Notes: generated by a model not told the origin, from the letters alone. A stretch of DNA of 64,000 bases from Xenophilus aerolatus (GCA_029968055.1 JASCNX010000001.1:1240001-1304000); one strand, 5' to 3'. Shown: positions 50,644 to 59,510, counted from the stretch's first letter. A program made the numbers and translations.

Positions 50644-52074
50644 ATGGCCACCGCCACCGTTGCCCCCACGCCCCTGCTGCGCGTCCGCGCCGTCGAGGCC
50701 GGCGTGCGCGACATGCACCTGCGGCTGCCGTTCAAGTTCGGCGCCGTCGTCCTCACGCGCTGCCCGCAGCTGTTCGTGCGAGCGACGGTCGAGGTGCCCG
50801 GCCTGGGCACGGCCGAGGGCTTCAGTGCCGAGATGATGGTGCCGCGCTGGTTCGACAAACGCGACACGCGCAGCCAGGCCGACAACGTGCGCGACCTGCT
50901 GGCCAGCCTGGTGCGCGCCATCGACGCCTACCGCGGCGATGCGCCGGCCACCGCCTTCGGGCTCTTCGAGCGCCACTATGCGGCGCTGATGCACGAAGGG
51001 CACGCGCGCGCAGAGACGGCCCTGTCCTCGGCCTATGGCCAGGCGGTGCTCGACCGCGCGGTGCTCGACGCCCTGTGCCGCGCCGCCGGCTGCAGCGTTG
51101 CCGCCGGTCTGCGCCGCAACATCGCCGGCCTGGCCCCCACGCCGCTCGCGCCGGACCTCGCCGGTTTCGACTGGCCCGCCTGGCTCGCGGCCCGCCGACC
51201 GGCGCCGAGCATCGAAGCCCGCCACACCGTGGGCATGCTGGACGCGCTCACTTCCGACCCCGATGCCGATCCTGCGGCGCTGCCCGTGCGCCTGCCCGAC
51301 GTGGTCTCCCGCTACGGGCATCGCAGCTTCAAGATCAAGCTGGGCGGCAACCCCGTGGCCGACATCGAGCGGGTCGACGCGGTGCTGGCCGTGCTCGATG
51401 GCATCGCGCCCGGCCACCGTTTCAGCCTCGACGGGAACGAGCAGTACGGCTCAGCCGGTGCGCTGGCCGAACTCTGCCGCCGCCTGCGCGCCCTGCCCCG
51501 CCTCGCGGCGCGTCCCGACGCGCTGCTGTACATCGAGCAGCCGCTGGCGCGCGATGCCGAGCCCGATGCGCCGCTGCGTGCGCTCGACGCCCCGGCGCCG
51601 CTCCTGCTGGACGAAGGCGACGGCACCCTCGACGCCTTCCCACGCGCCGTGGCGCTGGGCTGGCAGGGCGTGTCGAGCAAGGGCTGCAAGGGCATCTACA
51701 AGGCCTTCATCAACCGCGCGCGCTGCGAGCGCAGCGGCGGCACCCTCTTCATGTCGGCCGAGGACCTCACCTGCCAGGCCGGCCTTGCCGTGCAGCAGGA
51801 CCTGGCCATTGCCGCGCTGCTGGGCCTGACCCACTGCGAGCGCAACGGCCACCACTACGTCGACGGCTTCGGCCCGGCGCCGCAGGCCGAGGCCGAGCGC
51901 TTCGCCGACGCGCATCCCGACCTGTACCGCCACGAAGGCGGGCGCGTGCGCCTGACCATCGCCGGGGGCCGGCTGCAACTCGGCAGCCTGCTGGCGGCCA
52001 CCGGCTTCGCGCATGCGGCCGACCTCGACTTCGACCACCTTCAACCCCTCGAGCGCGCCGCCGAACTGGTCTAG
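50644..52074 (+). CDS. Enolase-superfamily (mandelate racemase/muconate-type) enzyme
   Basis: 476 residues from ATG 50644 (GTG 50641 also possible). Enolase-superfamily signatures: base region Lys230/Lys232 (SFKIKLGG), metal ligands Asp263 (SLDGNEQ), Glu298 (YIEQPLARD) and Asp323/Glu324 (LLDEGDGTLD), and a Lys346 (SSKGCKGIYK) on the opposite face. The K-x-K plus distal K layout suggests a muconate-lactonizing/dipeptide-epimerase-like geometry. It is longer than usual (about 370-400) because of an N-terminal ~100-residue cap with insertions. Abstracts an alpha proton of a carboxylate; substrate unknown. Confidence 0.82.
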   Translation: MATATVAPTPLLRVRAVEAGVRDMHLRLPFKFGAVVLTRCPQLFVRATVEVPGLGTAEGFSAEMMVPRWFDKRDTRSQADNVRDLLASLVRAIDAYRGDAPATAFGLFERHYAALMHEGHARAETALSSAYGQAVLDRAVLDALCRAAGCSVAAGLRRNIAGLAPTPLAPDLAGFDWPAWLAARRPAPSIEARHTVGMLDALTSDPDADPAALPVRLPDVVSRYGHRSFKIKLGGNPVADIERVDAVLAVLDGIAPGHRFSLDGNEQYGSAGALAELCRRLRALPRLAARPDALLYIEQPLARDAEPDAPLRALDAPAPLLLDEGDGTLDAFPRAVALGWQGVSSKGCKGIYKAFINRARCERSGGTLFMSAEDLTCQAGLAVQQDLAIAALLGLTHCERNGHHYVDGFGPAPQAEAERFADAHPDLYRHEGGRVRLTIAGGRLQLGSLLAATGFAHAADLDFDHLQPLERAAELV

Positions 52075-52109
52075 CGCGCGACCGCCACCTGTTTTTCCGG
52101 AGGAACACC

Positions 52110-53273
52110 ATGGCACAACAACGGCTCGGAATCATCATGCACGGCGTCACCGGGCGCATGGGCATGAACCAGCACCTCATCCGCTCCATCTGCGCGATCC
52201 GCGCCGAGGGCGGCGTCACGCTGTCCAACGGCGACAAGGTGATGCCCGACCCGATCCTCATCGGCCGCAACGCCGAGAAGATCGCGGCGCTGGCCCAGGC
52301 CCACGGCATCGAGCGCTGGGGCACCGACCTGGACGCCGCACTGGCCAACAACGACGACACCATCTTCTTCGACGCCGGCACCACGCAGATGCGCCCCACC
52401 CTGCTGGCCAAGGCCATTCGTGCGGGCAAGCACGTCTACTGCGAGAAGCCCATCGCCACCAACCTCAACGAGGCGGTGGAGATCGCGCGCCTGGCGCATG
52501 GCTCGGGCCTGAAGCACGGCGCCGTGCAGGACAAGCTCTTCCTGCCCGGCCTGCGCAAGCTCGACATGCTGCGCCGCGCCGGCTTCTTCGGCCGCATGCT
52601 CAGCGTGCGCCTGGAGTTCGGCTACTGGGTCTTCGAAGGCGACCTGCAGCCCATCCAGCGCCCGAGCTGGAACTACCGCAAGGAAGACGGCGGCGGGATG
52701 ATCCTGGACATGATGTGCCACTGGCGCTACGTGCTGGACAACCTCTTCGGCGAGGTGAAGTCGGTCAGCTGCCTGGGCACCACGCACATTCCGAAGCGCT
52801 GGGACGAGGCCGGCCAGCCCTACGAGGCCACGGCCGACGACGCCGCCTACGCCACCGTGGAACTCACGGGCCACAACGGCGAGCCGGTGATCGCGCAGAT
52901 CAACATGAGCTGGGTCACGCGCGTGCGGCGCGACGACCTGGTGACCTTCCATGTCGACGGCACCGACGGCTCGGCCGTCGCCGGCCTGCAGAGCTGCCGC
53001 GCCCAGTCGCGCGTCGCCACGCCGCGCCCGGTGTGGAACCCCGACATCAAGCAGACCATGAACTTCTTCGACCAGTGGCAGGAGATCCCGGACTCGCAGG
53101 TGTACGACAACGGCTTCAAGATCCAGTGGGAACACTTCATCCGCCACGTGGTCGAGAACGCGCCGTACAAGTGGACGCTGCCCGAGGGCGCCAAGGGCGT
53201 GCAGCTGGTCGAGGCCGCGCTCGAGAGCTGGGGCGAGCGCCGCTGGGTCGACGTGTCACCCCTGCAGATCTGA
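52110..53273 (+). CDS. Gfo/Idh/MocA-family oxidoreductase
   Basis: 387 residues. N-terminal Rossmann domain: LGIIMHGVTGRMGMNQHLIR (nucleotide loop) and GKHVYCEKPIATNLNEAVEI with the family's EKP motif; the C-terminal domain carries GGGMILDMMCHWRYVLDNLF. NAD(P)-dependent oxidation of sugars, cyclitols or related alcohols is the family chemistry. A very good ribosome site (CGGAGGAAC) lies before the ATG at 52110. The GVTGRMG loop is unusual for the family and closer to dihydrodipicolinate-reductase-like loops. Confidence 0.9.
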   Translation: MAQQRLGIIMHGVTGRMGMNQHLIRSICAIRAEGGVTLSNGDKVMPDPILIGRNAEKIAALAQAHGIERWGTDLDAALANNDDTIFFDAGTTQMRPTLLAKAIRAGKHVYCEKPIATNLNEAVEIARLAHGSGLKHGAVQDKLFLPGLRKLDMLRRAGFFGRMLSVRLEFGYWVFEGDLQPIQRPSWNYRKEDGGGMILDMMCHWRYVLDNLFGEVKSVSCLGTTHIPKRWDEAGQPYEATADDAAYATVELTGHNGEPVIAQINMSWVTRVRRDDLVTFHVDGTDGSAVAGLQSCRAQSRVATPRPVWNPDIKQTMNFFDQWQEIPDSQVYDNGFKIQWEHFIRHVVENAPYKWTLPEGAKGVQLVEAALESWGERRWVDVSPLQI

Positions 53274-53340
53274 CCGCTGGCAGCGCCCGGTCCGCGGGCT
53301 CTGCAACCCGATTCGGCCCCCTTTTTCCCGGATGCCCCCC

Positions 53341-54552
53341 ATGGCCCTGACCCTCACTCTCCCCACCGCGAACCGTGCGCTCGCGCCGTACACCTTGCAC
53401 GGCCGCCCGCCGGTCAAGCCCGCGCCGGGCGTCCGCTTCGACCGCATTGCCTACTCCGCCGCGCACGTCGTCGCCGATCCGCTCGCGGCCGTCGACCCCT
53501 GGCTCGCGGCTGCGCTCGACTGGGATGCCACCATCGCCTACCGCCGCCACCTCTGGTCGCTCGGCCTGGGCGTGGCCGAGGCCATGGACACCGCGCAGCG
53601 CGGCATGGGCCTGGACTGGCCGACCTCGCTCGAACTCATCCGCCGCTCGCTCGACGCGGCCCGGGACGTGCCCGGCGCGCTGGTCGCCAGCGGCTGCGGC
53701 ACCGACCACCTCGACATCGATGCCGTGAGGAGCGTGGACGACGTGATCCGCGGCTACGAGGAGCAGATGGCCGCCATCGAGGCGCTGGGCGGCAAGCTCA
53801 TCGTGATGGCCAGCCGCGCGCTGGCCCGTGTCGCGAAGAGCCCGGCCGACTACGAGCGCGTGTACGACCGCGTGCTGAGCCAGGCGAAGCAGCCCGTGGT
53901 GCTTCACTGGCTGGGCGACATGTTCGACCCGGCGCTCAAGGGCTATTGGAGAGGCTCCGACCAAGTCGGAGCCGGGGGCACCGCCGACATCGACGCCGCG
54001 ATGGACACCGCACTGGGCATCATCGCCGCGCATCCCGACAAGGTGGACGGCATCAAGATCTCGCTGCTCGACAAGGACAAGGAGATCGCCATGCGCCGGC
54101 GCCTCGCGCCGGGTGTGCGCATGTACACGGGCGACGACTTCAACTACGCGGAGCTGATCGCGGGCGACGGCCACGGCAGCGAGCCCACGCACGGCAGGAG
54201 CGACGCGCTGCTGGGCATCTTCGACGCCATCGCCCCCGCCGCCAGCGCCGCGCTGGGCGAGCTGGCCCAGGGCAACCTGCAACGCTTCCACGCCATCCTC
54301 GGCCCCACGGTGCCGCTGTCGCGCCACATCTTCCAGGCGCCCACCCGCTTCTACAAGACGGGCGTGGTCTTCATGGCCTGGCTCAACGGCCACCAGTCGC
54401 ACTTCACGATGGTGGGCGGCCAGCAGAGCACGCGCTCGTTGCAGCACCTGGCCGAGCTGTTCCGCCTGGCCGACGCGGCCGACCTGCTGGAGCACCCCGA
54501 ACTGGCGGTGCGCCGCATGAAGACGCTGCTGGCCACGCACGGCGTGGAATGA
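53341..54552 (+). CDS. DUF993 / dihydrodipicolinate-synthase-like protein
   Basis: 403 residues (an in-frame ATG at 53332 is possible). Reads as a TIM-barrel of the DUF993 family: FDRIAYSAAHVVADPLAAVD near residues 35-55, QPVVLHWLGDMFDPALKGYW near 185, and a Lys in the Schiff-base position of KVDGIKISLLDKDKEI near 235. Such proteins lie with Gfo/Idh oxidoreductases and isomerases in sugar clusters and may perform a retro-aldol reaction. Coupled to the next gene by an ATGA overlap. Activity not established. Confidence 0.82.
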   Translation: MALTLTLPTANRALAPYTLHGRPPVKPAPGVRFDRIAYSAAHVVADPLAAVDPWLAAALDWDATIAYRRHLWSLGLGVAEAMDTAQRGMGLDWPTSLELIRRSLDAARDVPGALVASGCGTDHLDIDAVRSVDDVIRGYEEQMAAIEALGGKLIVMASRALARVAKSPADYERVYDRVLSQAKQPVVLHWLGDMFDPALKGYWRGSDQVGAGGTADIDAAMDTALGIIAAHPDKVDGIKISLLDKDKEIAMRRRLAPGVRMYTGDDFNYAELIAGDGHGSEPTHGRSDALLGIFDAIAPAASAALGELAQGNLQRFHAILGPTVPLSRHIFQAPTRFYKTGVVFMAWLNGHQSHFTMVGGQQSTRSLQHLAELFRLADAADLLEHPELAVRRMKTLLATHGVE

Positions 54553-55433
54553 CGATGCGCGACTTCTCGCAGGACCACGACTGGCTCTCGATCAACACCG
54601 CCACGGTGCGCAAGCAAAGCGGTGCCGAGGTGCCGCTCACGCGCATCATCGACCAGTGCGCCGAGCGCGGCGTCCGGGCCATCAGCCCCTGGCGTGACCA
54701 GGTGGCCGCGATCGGCATCGACACGGTGGCGAAGCAGCTGAAGGCCCATGGCATCGGCCTGTCGGGTTACTGCCGTGGCGGCTTCTTTCCCGCGGCCGAC
54801 GCGGCCGGCCTGCGCACCGCGCTGGACGACAACCGCCGTGCCATCGACGAAGCGAAGACCCTCGATGCGCCCTGCCTCGTGCTCGTCGTCGGTGCCCTGC
54901 CCGGCGCGCTCGACGGCCGGGCCGCGTACAAGGACATCGCCCGCGCGCGCGGCGAGGTGCGCGACGGCATCGCCGCGTCGCTGGAGTACGCGCGCGAAGT
55001 CGGCATGCCGCTGGCCATCGAGCCGCTGCATCCCATGCAGGCGGCCGACCGCGCCTGCATCAACACGCTGGAGCATGCGCTGGACCTGTGCGACGAACTC
55101 GACCCCGGCAAGAGCGGCATGCTCGGCGTGGCGCTCGACATCTACCACGTGTGGTGGGACCCGAAGCTGCAGCAGCAGATCGCGCGCGCCGGCACGGAGC
55201 GGCTGCTGGCCTACCACGTCTGCGACTGGCTCACGCCCACGCGCGACCTGCTGTCCGACCGCGGGATGATGGGCGACGGCGTGGTCGAGTTGAAGAAGAT
55301 CCGCGGGTGGGTCGAGGCCGCGGGCTTCGAGGGCTACAGCGAGGTCGAGATCTTCTCGCAGCTGGGCTGGTGGCAGCGAGACGGCGGCGAAGTGCTCGAC
55401 ACCTGCATCGAACGCCACCGCAGTTCGGTCTGA
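54549..55433 (+). CDS. Sugar phosphate isomerase/epimerase-like TIM barrel (AP endonuclease family 2)
   Basis: 294 residues beginning MTMRDFSQDHDWLSINTATV. Xylose-isomerase-like barrel: GLSGYCRGGFFPAADAAGLR, the metal-binding regions ARGEVRDGIAASLEYAREVG, IEPLHPMQAADRACINTLEH (Glu), LGVALDIYHVWWDPKLQQQI (Asp, His) and YHVCDWLTPTRD with a final EVEIFSQLGWW (Glu). Converts ketose/aldose or epimerises keto-sugars. Last gene of the operon; starts inside the DUF993 stop (ATGA). Confidence 0.88.
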   Translation: MTMRDFSQDHDWLSINTATVRKQSGAEVPLTRIIDQCAERGVRAISPWRDQVAAIGIDTVAKQLKAHGIGLSGYCRGGFFPAADAAGLRTALDDNRRAIDEAKTLDAPCLVLVVGALPGALDGRAAYKDIARARGEVRDGIAASLEYAREVGMPLAIEPLHPMQAADRACINTLEHALDLCDELDPGKSGMLGVALDIYHVWWDPKLQQQIARAGTERLLAYHVCDWLTPTRDLLSDRGMMGDGVVELKKIRGWVEAAGFEGYSEVEIFSQLGWWQRDGGEVLDTCIERHRSSV

Positions 55434-55460
55434 CGGCGGACGGCATTGAAAGGCACCCAA

Positions 55461-55544
55461 CCGTTCACGCTGAGCTTGGCCTGCCCTGAGCCTGTCGAAG
55501 GGTCGAAGCGCTGCGCACGGCTTCGACAAGCTCAGCCCGAACGG
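55461..55544. repeat. Dispersed inverted repeat (CTGAGC-TGTCGAAG type)
   Basis: Outer arms 55461-55478 and 55527-55544 match at 16 of 18 positions as reverse complements (CCGTTC..GCTGAGCTTG). A nested CCCTGAGCCTGTCGAAGG lies inside. The unit is familiar as an intergenic repeat in high-GC proteobacteria and may end the catabolic operon. The rest of 55434-55612 shows nothing else. Confidence 0.7.
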
Positions 55545-55612
55545 GCCGGGTTGATCGCAGCTTGGTCCGAGCGGGGGGATGCCACACCCCATCGGGTACG
55601 CTCGCCGCGCCC

Positions 55613-56533
55613 ATGACCGCATCTCTTCTTTCCGCGCCTGCCGGCGCGGCCGCCCGGCGCAGCATTCTTCTCATGATCGGCGCGTCCGGCTGCTTCGCGG
55701 CCAACGACGCGATCGTCAAGTTCGCGAGCCAGTCGCTGCCGGGCCCGCAGCTCATCTTCCTGCGCAGCCTCATCGCTGCCGGCTTCTTCCTGTGGATGAT
55801 CGTGCGCCAGGGCGCAGTGCCCCGGCTCGCCGGCGCGCTGCAGCCGCGGGTGCTGGCACGCAGTGCCTGCGACGCCTTCGGCACCGTGATGTACCTGCTC
55901 TCGCTCTTCCAGCTGCCGCTGGCGAACGCGACGGCCATCAACCTGGCGGCACCCGTGTTCATGACGCTGTTCGCCGTGGTCTTCCTCGGCGAGCGGGCCT
56001 CGCCCGCCCGCTGGACCGCGGTGGCCCTGGGCTTCGCGGGCGTTCTTGCGGTGGTGCAGCCGACCGGTGACGGCTTCAACGCCTGGGCACTGCTGTGCGT
56101 CGGCGGCACGCTGCTGCAGGCGCTGCGCGACCTGCTCACGCGCGGCATCGATCCCACGCTGCCGTCGATGGTGATCGCGCTGTCGACCACCGCCTTCCTG
56201 GCCGTGGTTGCCGGCGCGATGACGCTCGCGCAGGGCTGGGCGCCGGTCGCGCCGCGGCACCTGCTGATGCTCACCGTGGCGGCGGGCTTCCTCGCCACCG
56301 CCTACCTGCTGCTCATCGCCAGCCTGCGCACCGGCGACATCTCGCTCACCGCGCCCTTTCGCTACACCGCACTGCTGTTTGCCGTGGTGCTGGGCTATGC
56401 GCTCTGGGGCCAGTGGCCCAACGCCTGGGCCTGGGCCGGCATCGCGCTGCTGGTGGGCTCGGGCCTGTACGCCGCGCACAGCGAGCGTGCGCGCCGTGCC
56501 CCCACATGCGCGCCGGGTACGCCGCCTGCGTGA
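55613..56533 (+). CDS. DMT-superfamily (EamA) permease
   Basis: 306 residues and ten predicted helices in two EamA halves (ILLMIGASGCFAANDAIVKF, ATAINLAAPVFMTLFAVVFL; LLTRGIDPTLPSMVIALSTT, LLFAVVLGYALWGQWPNAWA). Similar in size to the transporter at 42010 but distinct in sequence. The ATG at 55613 (MTASLLSAPA) is chosen over 55562, which is within the repeat's flank. Possible riboflavin or amine exporter; no direct evidence. Confidence 0.86.
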   Translation: MTASLLSAPAGAAARRSILLMIGASGCFAANDAIVKFASQSLPGPQLIFLRSLIAAGFFLWMIVRQGAVPRLAGALQPRVLARSACDAFGTVMYLLSLFQLPLANATAINLAAPVFMTLFAVVFLGERASPARWTAVALGFAGVLAVVQPTGDGFNAWALLCVGGTLLQALRDLLTRGIDPTLPSMVIALSTTAFLAVVAGAMTLAQGWAPVAPRHLLMLTVAAGFLATAYLLLIASLRTGDISLTAPFRYTALLFAVVLGYALWGQWPNAWAWAGIALLVGSGLYAAHSERARRAPTCAPGTPPA

Positions 56534-56599
56534 CAGCGCGCCGCCGCCACGCTGCCTAGAATCGCCGCGCGGCACCGCCCTCGGGCGATGCCGCAAAGC

Positions 56600-56762
56600 G
56601 TTCTCAGGGCGGGGTGAAACTCCCCACCGGCGGTGATGGCGATGCGTGGCGACACGCGGCGCACAAGCCCGCGAGCGCCTTTCGCTCCGCAACGGGGTGG
56701 AAGGGTCAGCAGACCCGGTGCGATCCCGGGGCCGACGGTCACAGTCCGGATGAAAGAGAGCG
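56600..56762 (+). promoter_or_regulatory. FMN riboswitch (RFN element)
   Basis: Conserved RFN core: TTCTCAGGGCGGGGTGAAAC and CTCCCCACCGGCGGTGATGG, then variable P3 with GCCCGCGAGCG, GGTCAGCAGACCCGGTG, and the closing GACGGTCACAGTCCGGATGA then AAGAGAGC. It precedes a lumazine synthase gene; FMN binding should lower its expression. 56763-56866 is the expression platform. Confidence 0.96.
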
Positions 56763-56866
56763 CGATCGCCGGGGCCGGCGTGCGTCTTCCTGCGGGGGGC
56801 GCGCGGCGGCCATGCGCTCGTGCGCCCTGATTCATGTCCGTCCTTCTTCTTTCTTGAGGAATCACC

Positions 56867-57370
56867 ATGAGTCAGCTTAATGACCTTCCCGTCTCCAGTC
56901 TCGGTGCCGCCGACGACCGGCGCATCGCGCTGGTCGAGGCGCAGTGGCACGCCGACATCGTCCACCAGGCACGCGACGCCTTCATCGCCGAGATGGAGCG
57001 CCTGGGCGTGCCGGCCTCGCGCATCGACATCCTCGACGTGCCCGGTGCCTTCGAGATCCCGCTGCACGCCAAGCGCCTCGCGCAGTCGGGCCAGTACGCC
57101 GCGGTGGTGTGCTGCGCGCTGGTGGTCGACGGTGGCATCTACCGCCACGAGTTCGTCGCCAACACCGTCGTCAGCACGCTCATGAGCCTGCAGCTGGAGA
57201 CCGGCGTGCCGATGATCTCGGCCGTGCTCACGCCGCACCACTTCCACGAGCACATCGAGCACCGCAAGTACTTCCAGCGCCATTTCGCCGTCAAGGGCAC
57301 CGAGGCGGCCGAGGCCTGCGTCAAGACCATCGAAGGGCTCAAGCGCGTCGACGCGCTGGTGGCGGCGTAG
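56867..57370 (+). CDS. ribH2: 6,7-dimethyl-8-ribityllumazine synthase, type II (RibH2-like)
   Basis: 167 residues. Matches the RibH2 branch: QWHADIVHQARDAFIAEMER, ILDVPGAFEIPLHAKRLAQS, VVDGGIYRHEFVANTVV, SAVLTPHHFHEHIEHRKYFQ then HFAVKGTEAAEACVKTIEG. It joins the butanedione phosphate and the ribitylaminopyrimidine to make lumazine, the riboflavin precursor. RibH2 enzymes are decamers and not icosahedral cages. Controlled by the FMN riboswitch and alone (no rib operon), so a canonical ribH probably exists elsewhere. GAGGAA lies 7 bp before the ATG. Confidence 0.92.
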   Translation: MSQLNDLPVSSLGAADDRRIALVEAQWHADIVHQARDAFIAEMERLGVPASRIDILDVPGAFEIPLHAKRLAQSGQYAAVVCCALVVDGGIYRHEFVANTVVSTLMSLQLETGVPMISAVLTPHHFHEHIEHRKYFQRHFAVKGTEAAEACVKTIEGLKRVDALVAA

Positions 57371-57452
57371 CAGTCGGCCCTGCCCGGCCGGTGGCTGCGC
57401 ACGCGCCGCCGTCCGACTTGCGGCGCGGCAGCGGCGCGCCCACACTGGCAGC

Positions 57453-58136
57453 ATGAACGACGCAGCTTCCTATGTGCTCCATGGCGCGCCCGGCTCGGAC
57501 GCCGTGCCGGTCCACGCCGCGCTGACGCTCATCGGCGCGCCGGTGCAGGTGGTCGACGTCTCGCCCTGGGAAAGCGAGGACGAGCGCGAGCGCCTGCGCG
57601 ACGTGAACCCGATGCGCCAGGTGCCGGTGCTGCGGCTGCCCGACGGCCAGACGATGACGGAGAGTGCGGCCATGCTGATCTGGCTGGCCGACCGCCATCC
57701 CGAAGCCCGCCTTGCGCCCACGCCGGACGCACCGCTGCGCGCGCAGTTCCTGCGCTGGATGTGCTTCATCCCGGCCTCGATCTACTCGATGTTCTGGGTG
57801 CGCGACGTGCCCACGCGCCTGGTGGCCGGCGACGCGGGCATCGCGCTCATGCGCGAGCGCACCGCCGAACGCATCGCCGAGTGCTGGCGCACGATGGACG
57901 CCCAGGTGCGCGAGCAGCTCCCGCAGGGCACGCCCTACCTGTTCGGCGACGACATCGGCGTGCTCGACCTGTACGTCGCCGTCGCCTCGCGCTGGACGCC
58001 GCGCCGCCGCCGCTTCTACCGCGACGCGCCGCGCATGGCCGAGGTGGTGCGCCGCGTCGATGCCGATCCGCGCCTGGCGGCGTTCTGGGCCGCGCGCTTT
58101 CCTTTCGACGAAGGCTGGGAAGACACCGGCGTGTGA
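57453..58136 (+). CDS. Glutathione S-transferase family protein
   Basis: 227 residues. N-terminal thioredoxin-like domain (VLHGAPGSDAVPVHAALTLI, NPMRQVPVLRLPDGQTMTES with the conserved cis-Pro and the Glu-Ser of the GSH site) and a helical C-terminal domain (PYLFGDDIGVLDLYVAVASR). The N-terminal residue at the catalytic Ser/Tyr position is not the standard one. Detoxification or disulfide role unknown. Confidence 0.85.
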   Translation: MNDAASYVLHGAPGSDAVPVHAALTLIGAPVQVVDVSPWESEDERERLRDVNPMRQVPVLRLPDGQTMTESAAMLIWLADRHPEARLAPTPDAPLRAQFLRWMCFIPASIYSMFWVRDVPTRLVAGDAGIALMRERTAERIAECWRTMDAQVREQLPQGTPYLFGDDIGVLDLYVAVASRWTPRRRRFYRDAPRMAEVVRRVDADPRLAAFWAARFPFDEGWEDTGV

Positions 58137-58207
58137 GGCCGCATCGTGCCGGCGCGGGCCCGGGGCGGCCCGTCGCCGCGCGCACGAGGCCGGCCAATAA
58201 TGCCGCC

Positions 58208-58576
58208 ATGACCACTGCCGACCCCGCCATCGTCCTGTACCACAACCCGGCCTGCAGCACCTCCCGCAACGTGCTCGCCATGCTGCGAGAGCGCGGCATC
58301 GAGCCCACCATCGTCGAGTACCTCAAGACCCCGCCGGGCAAGGCGCGGCTGCGCGAGCTGGTCGATGCCATGGGCGGCTCGGTGCGCGCGCTGCTGCGCA
58401 CCAAGGCCGCGCCCTACGAGGAGCTGGGCCTGGCCGATCCGAAGTGGACCGACGAGCAGCTGCTGGACTTCATGGTGCAGCACCCCGTGCTCATGGAGCG
58501 GCCCGTGCTGGTCACGCCGCTCGGCACGCGACTGGGCCGGCCCAAGGAGAAGGTGCTCGAGGTGCTGCCCGGCTAA
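58208..58576 (+). CDS. ArsC/Spx-family glutaredoxin-dependent reductase-like protein
   Basis: 122 residues. YHNPACSTSRNVLAMLRERG has the ArsC-type CxxxxR (Cys at about residue 16, Arg 20), and KAAPYEELGL, LMERPVLVTPLGTRLGRP give the other conserved arginines. That is the arsenate reductase (glutaredoxin) signature, although no ars genes are nearby; a general redox role is possible. Followed by LysR after 10 bp. Confidence 0.87.
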   Translation: MTTADPAIVLYHNPACSTSRNVLAMLRERGIEPTIVEYLKTPPGKARLRELVDAMGGSVRALLRTKAAPYEELGLADPKWTDEQLLDFMVQHPVLMERPVLVTPLGTRLGRPKEKVLEVLPG

Positions 58577-58586
58577 CATTCCGCCG

Positions 58587-59510
58587 ATGGACCTGCGTCA
58601 GCTGCGCTACTTCGTCGCCCTCGCCACGCAGCAGCACTACGGCAAGGCGGCGGAGGTGCTGCACGTGACACAGCCGGCGCTCAGCCGCCAGATCCTGCTG
58701 CTGGAAGAGGAGCTGGGCGTGAAGCTCTTCGAGCGCCATGCGCGCGGCGCCGCGCCGACGGACGAGGCACGCCTGCTGCTGGAGCGCGCGCTCTTCCTGC
58801 TGCGCTATGCCGAGCAGGCCAAGGCGGACCTGCTGGCCATGCAGCGCGAGCCGCGCGGGCCCGTGGCCATCGGCATGTCGCCGGGCCTGGCCCAGCAGCT
58901 CACCGTGCTGCTCACCCGGGCCGTGCTGCAGCAGCTGCCCGAGGTGCGCCTGCGGTTCATCGAAGGCTTCGCGCCCTCCCTGCAGTCGATGCTGGCGCAG
59001 GGCGAAGTCGACATCGCCCTGCTCATCGAACCGTTCGAACGCTCCAACCTGCAGGCCGTGCCCTTGCTCAAGGAGCAGATCTGCCTGATCGGCCCGCCCG
59101 GCGACCGCCGGCTGCGCGCGGCACGGGTCGACGTGCGCGACCTGGCCGGCGTACCGCTGGTCATGACCGGCCTGGTCAAGTCGGGCGTGCGCCTGGAGCT
59201 GGAAGCCGCGGCCGCCAGCGCGCGCATCGCGCTGGACCATGTGGTGGAGGTCGAGACCGCCGAAGTCGCGCGCCGGCTCGTGCTCGAGGGCGTCGGCCTC
59301 ACCGCGCATTTCGCCGCCGCCATCAAGGACGATGTCGAAGCCGGCCGGCTGCGTGCCGTGCCCATCGAGGGCCTGTACCTGCACCGCGTGCTGGCGCGCG
59401 CCGCCGACCGCCCCGTCTCGCGGGCCACCGAGGGCGTGATGGGGGTGCTGCGCACGGTGGTCGAGCGCCATGTGCGCGACGGGCACTGGCCCAACGCGCA
59501 GCTGGCGTGA
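58587..59510 (+). CDS. LysR-family transcriptional regulator (CatR/BenM-like)
   Basis: 307 residues. HTH: MDLRQLRYFVALATQQHYGK, AAEVLHVTQPALSRQILLLE, EELGVKLFERHARG. The effector domain opens VAIGMSPGLAQQLTVLL, close to aromatic-compound regulators of the CatR/CbnR type. Co-directional with the next cluster, 192 bp away, whose promoter (59566-59595) it probably controls. Confidence 0.9.
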   Translation: MDLRQLRYFVALATQQHYGKAAEVLHVTQPALSRQILLLEEELGVKLFERHARGAAPTDEARLLLERALFLLRYAEQAKADLLAMQREPRGPVAIGMSPGLAQQLTVLLTRAVLQQLPEVRLRFIEGFAPSLQSMLAQGEVDIALLIEPFERSNLQAVPLLKEQICLIGPPGDRRLRAARVDVRDLAGVPLVMTGLVKSGVRLELEAAAASARIALDHVVEVETAEVARRLVLEGVGLTAHFAAAIKDDVEAGRLRAVPIEGLYLHRVLARAADRPVSRATEGVMGVLRTVVERHVRDGHWPNAQLA

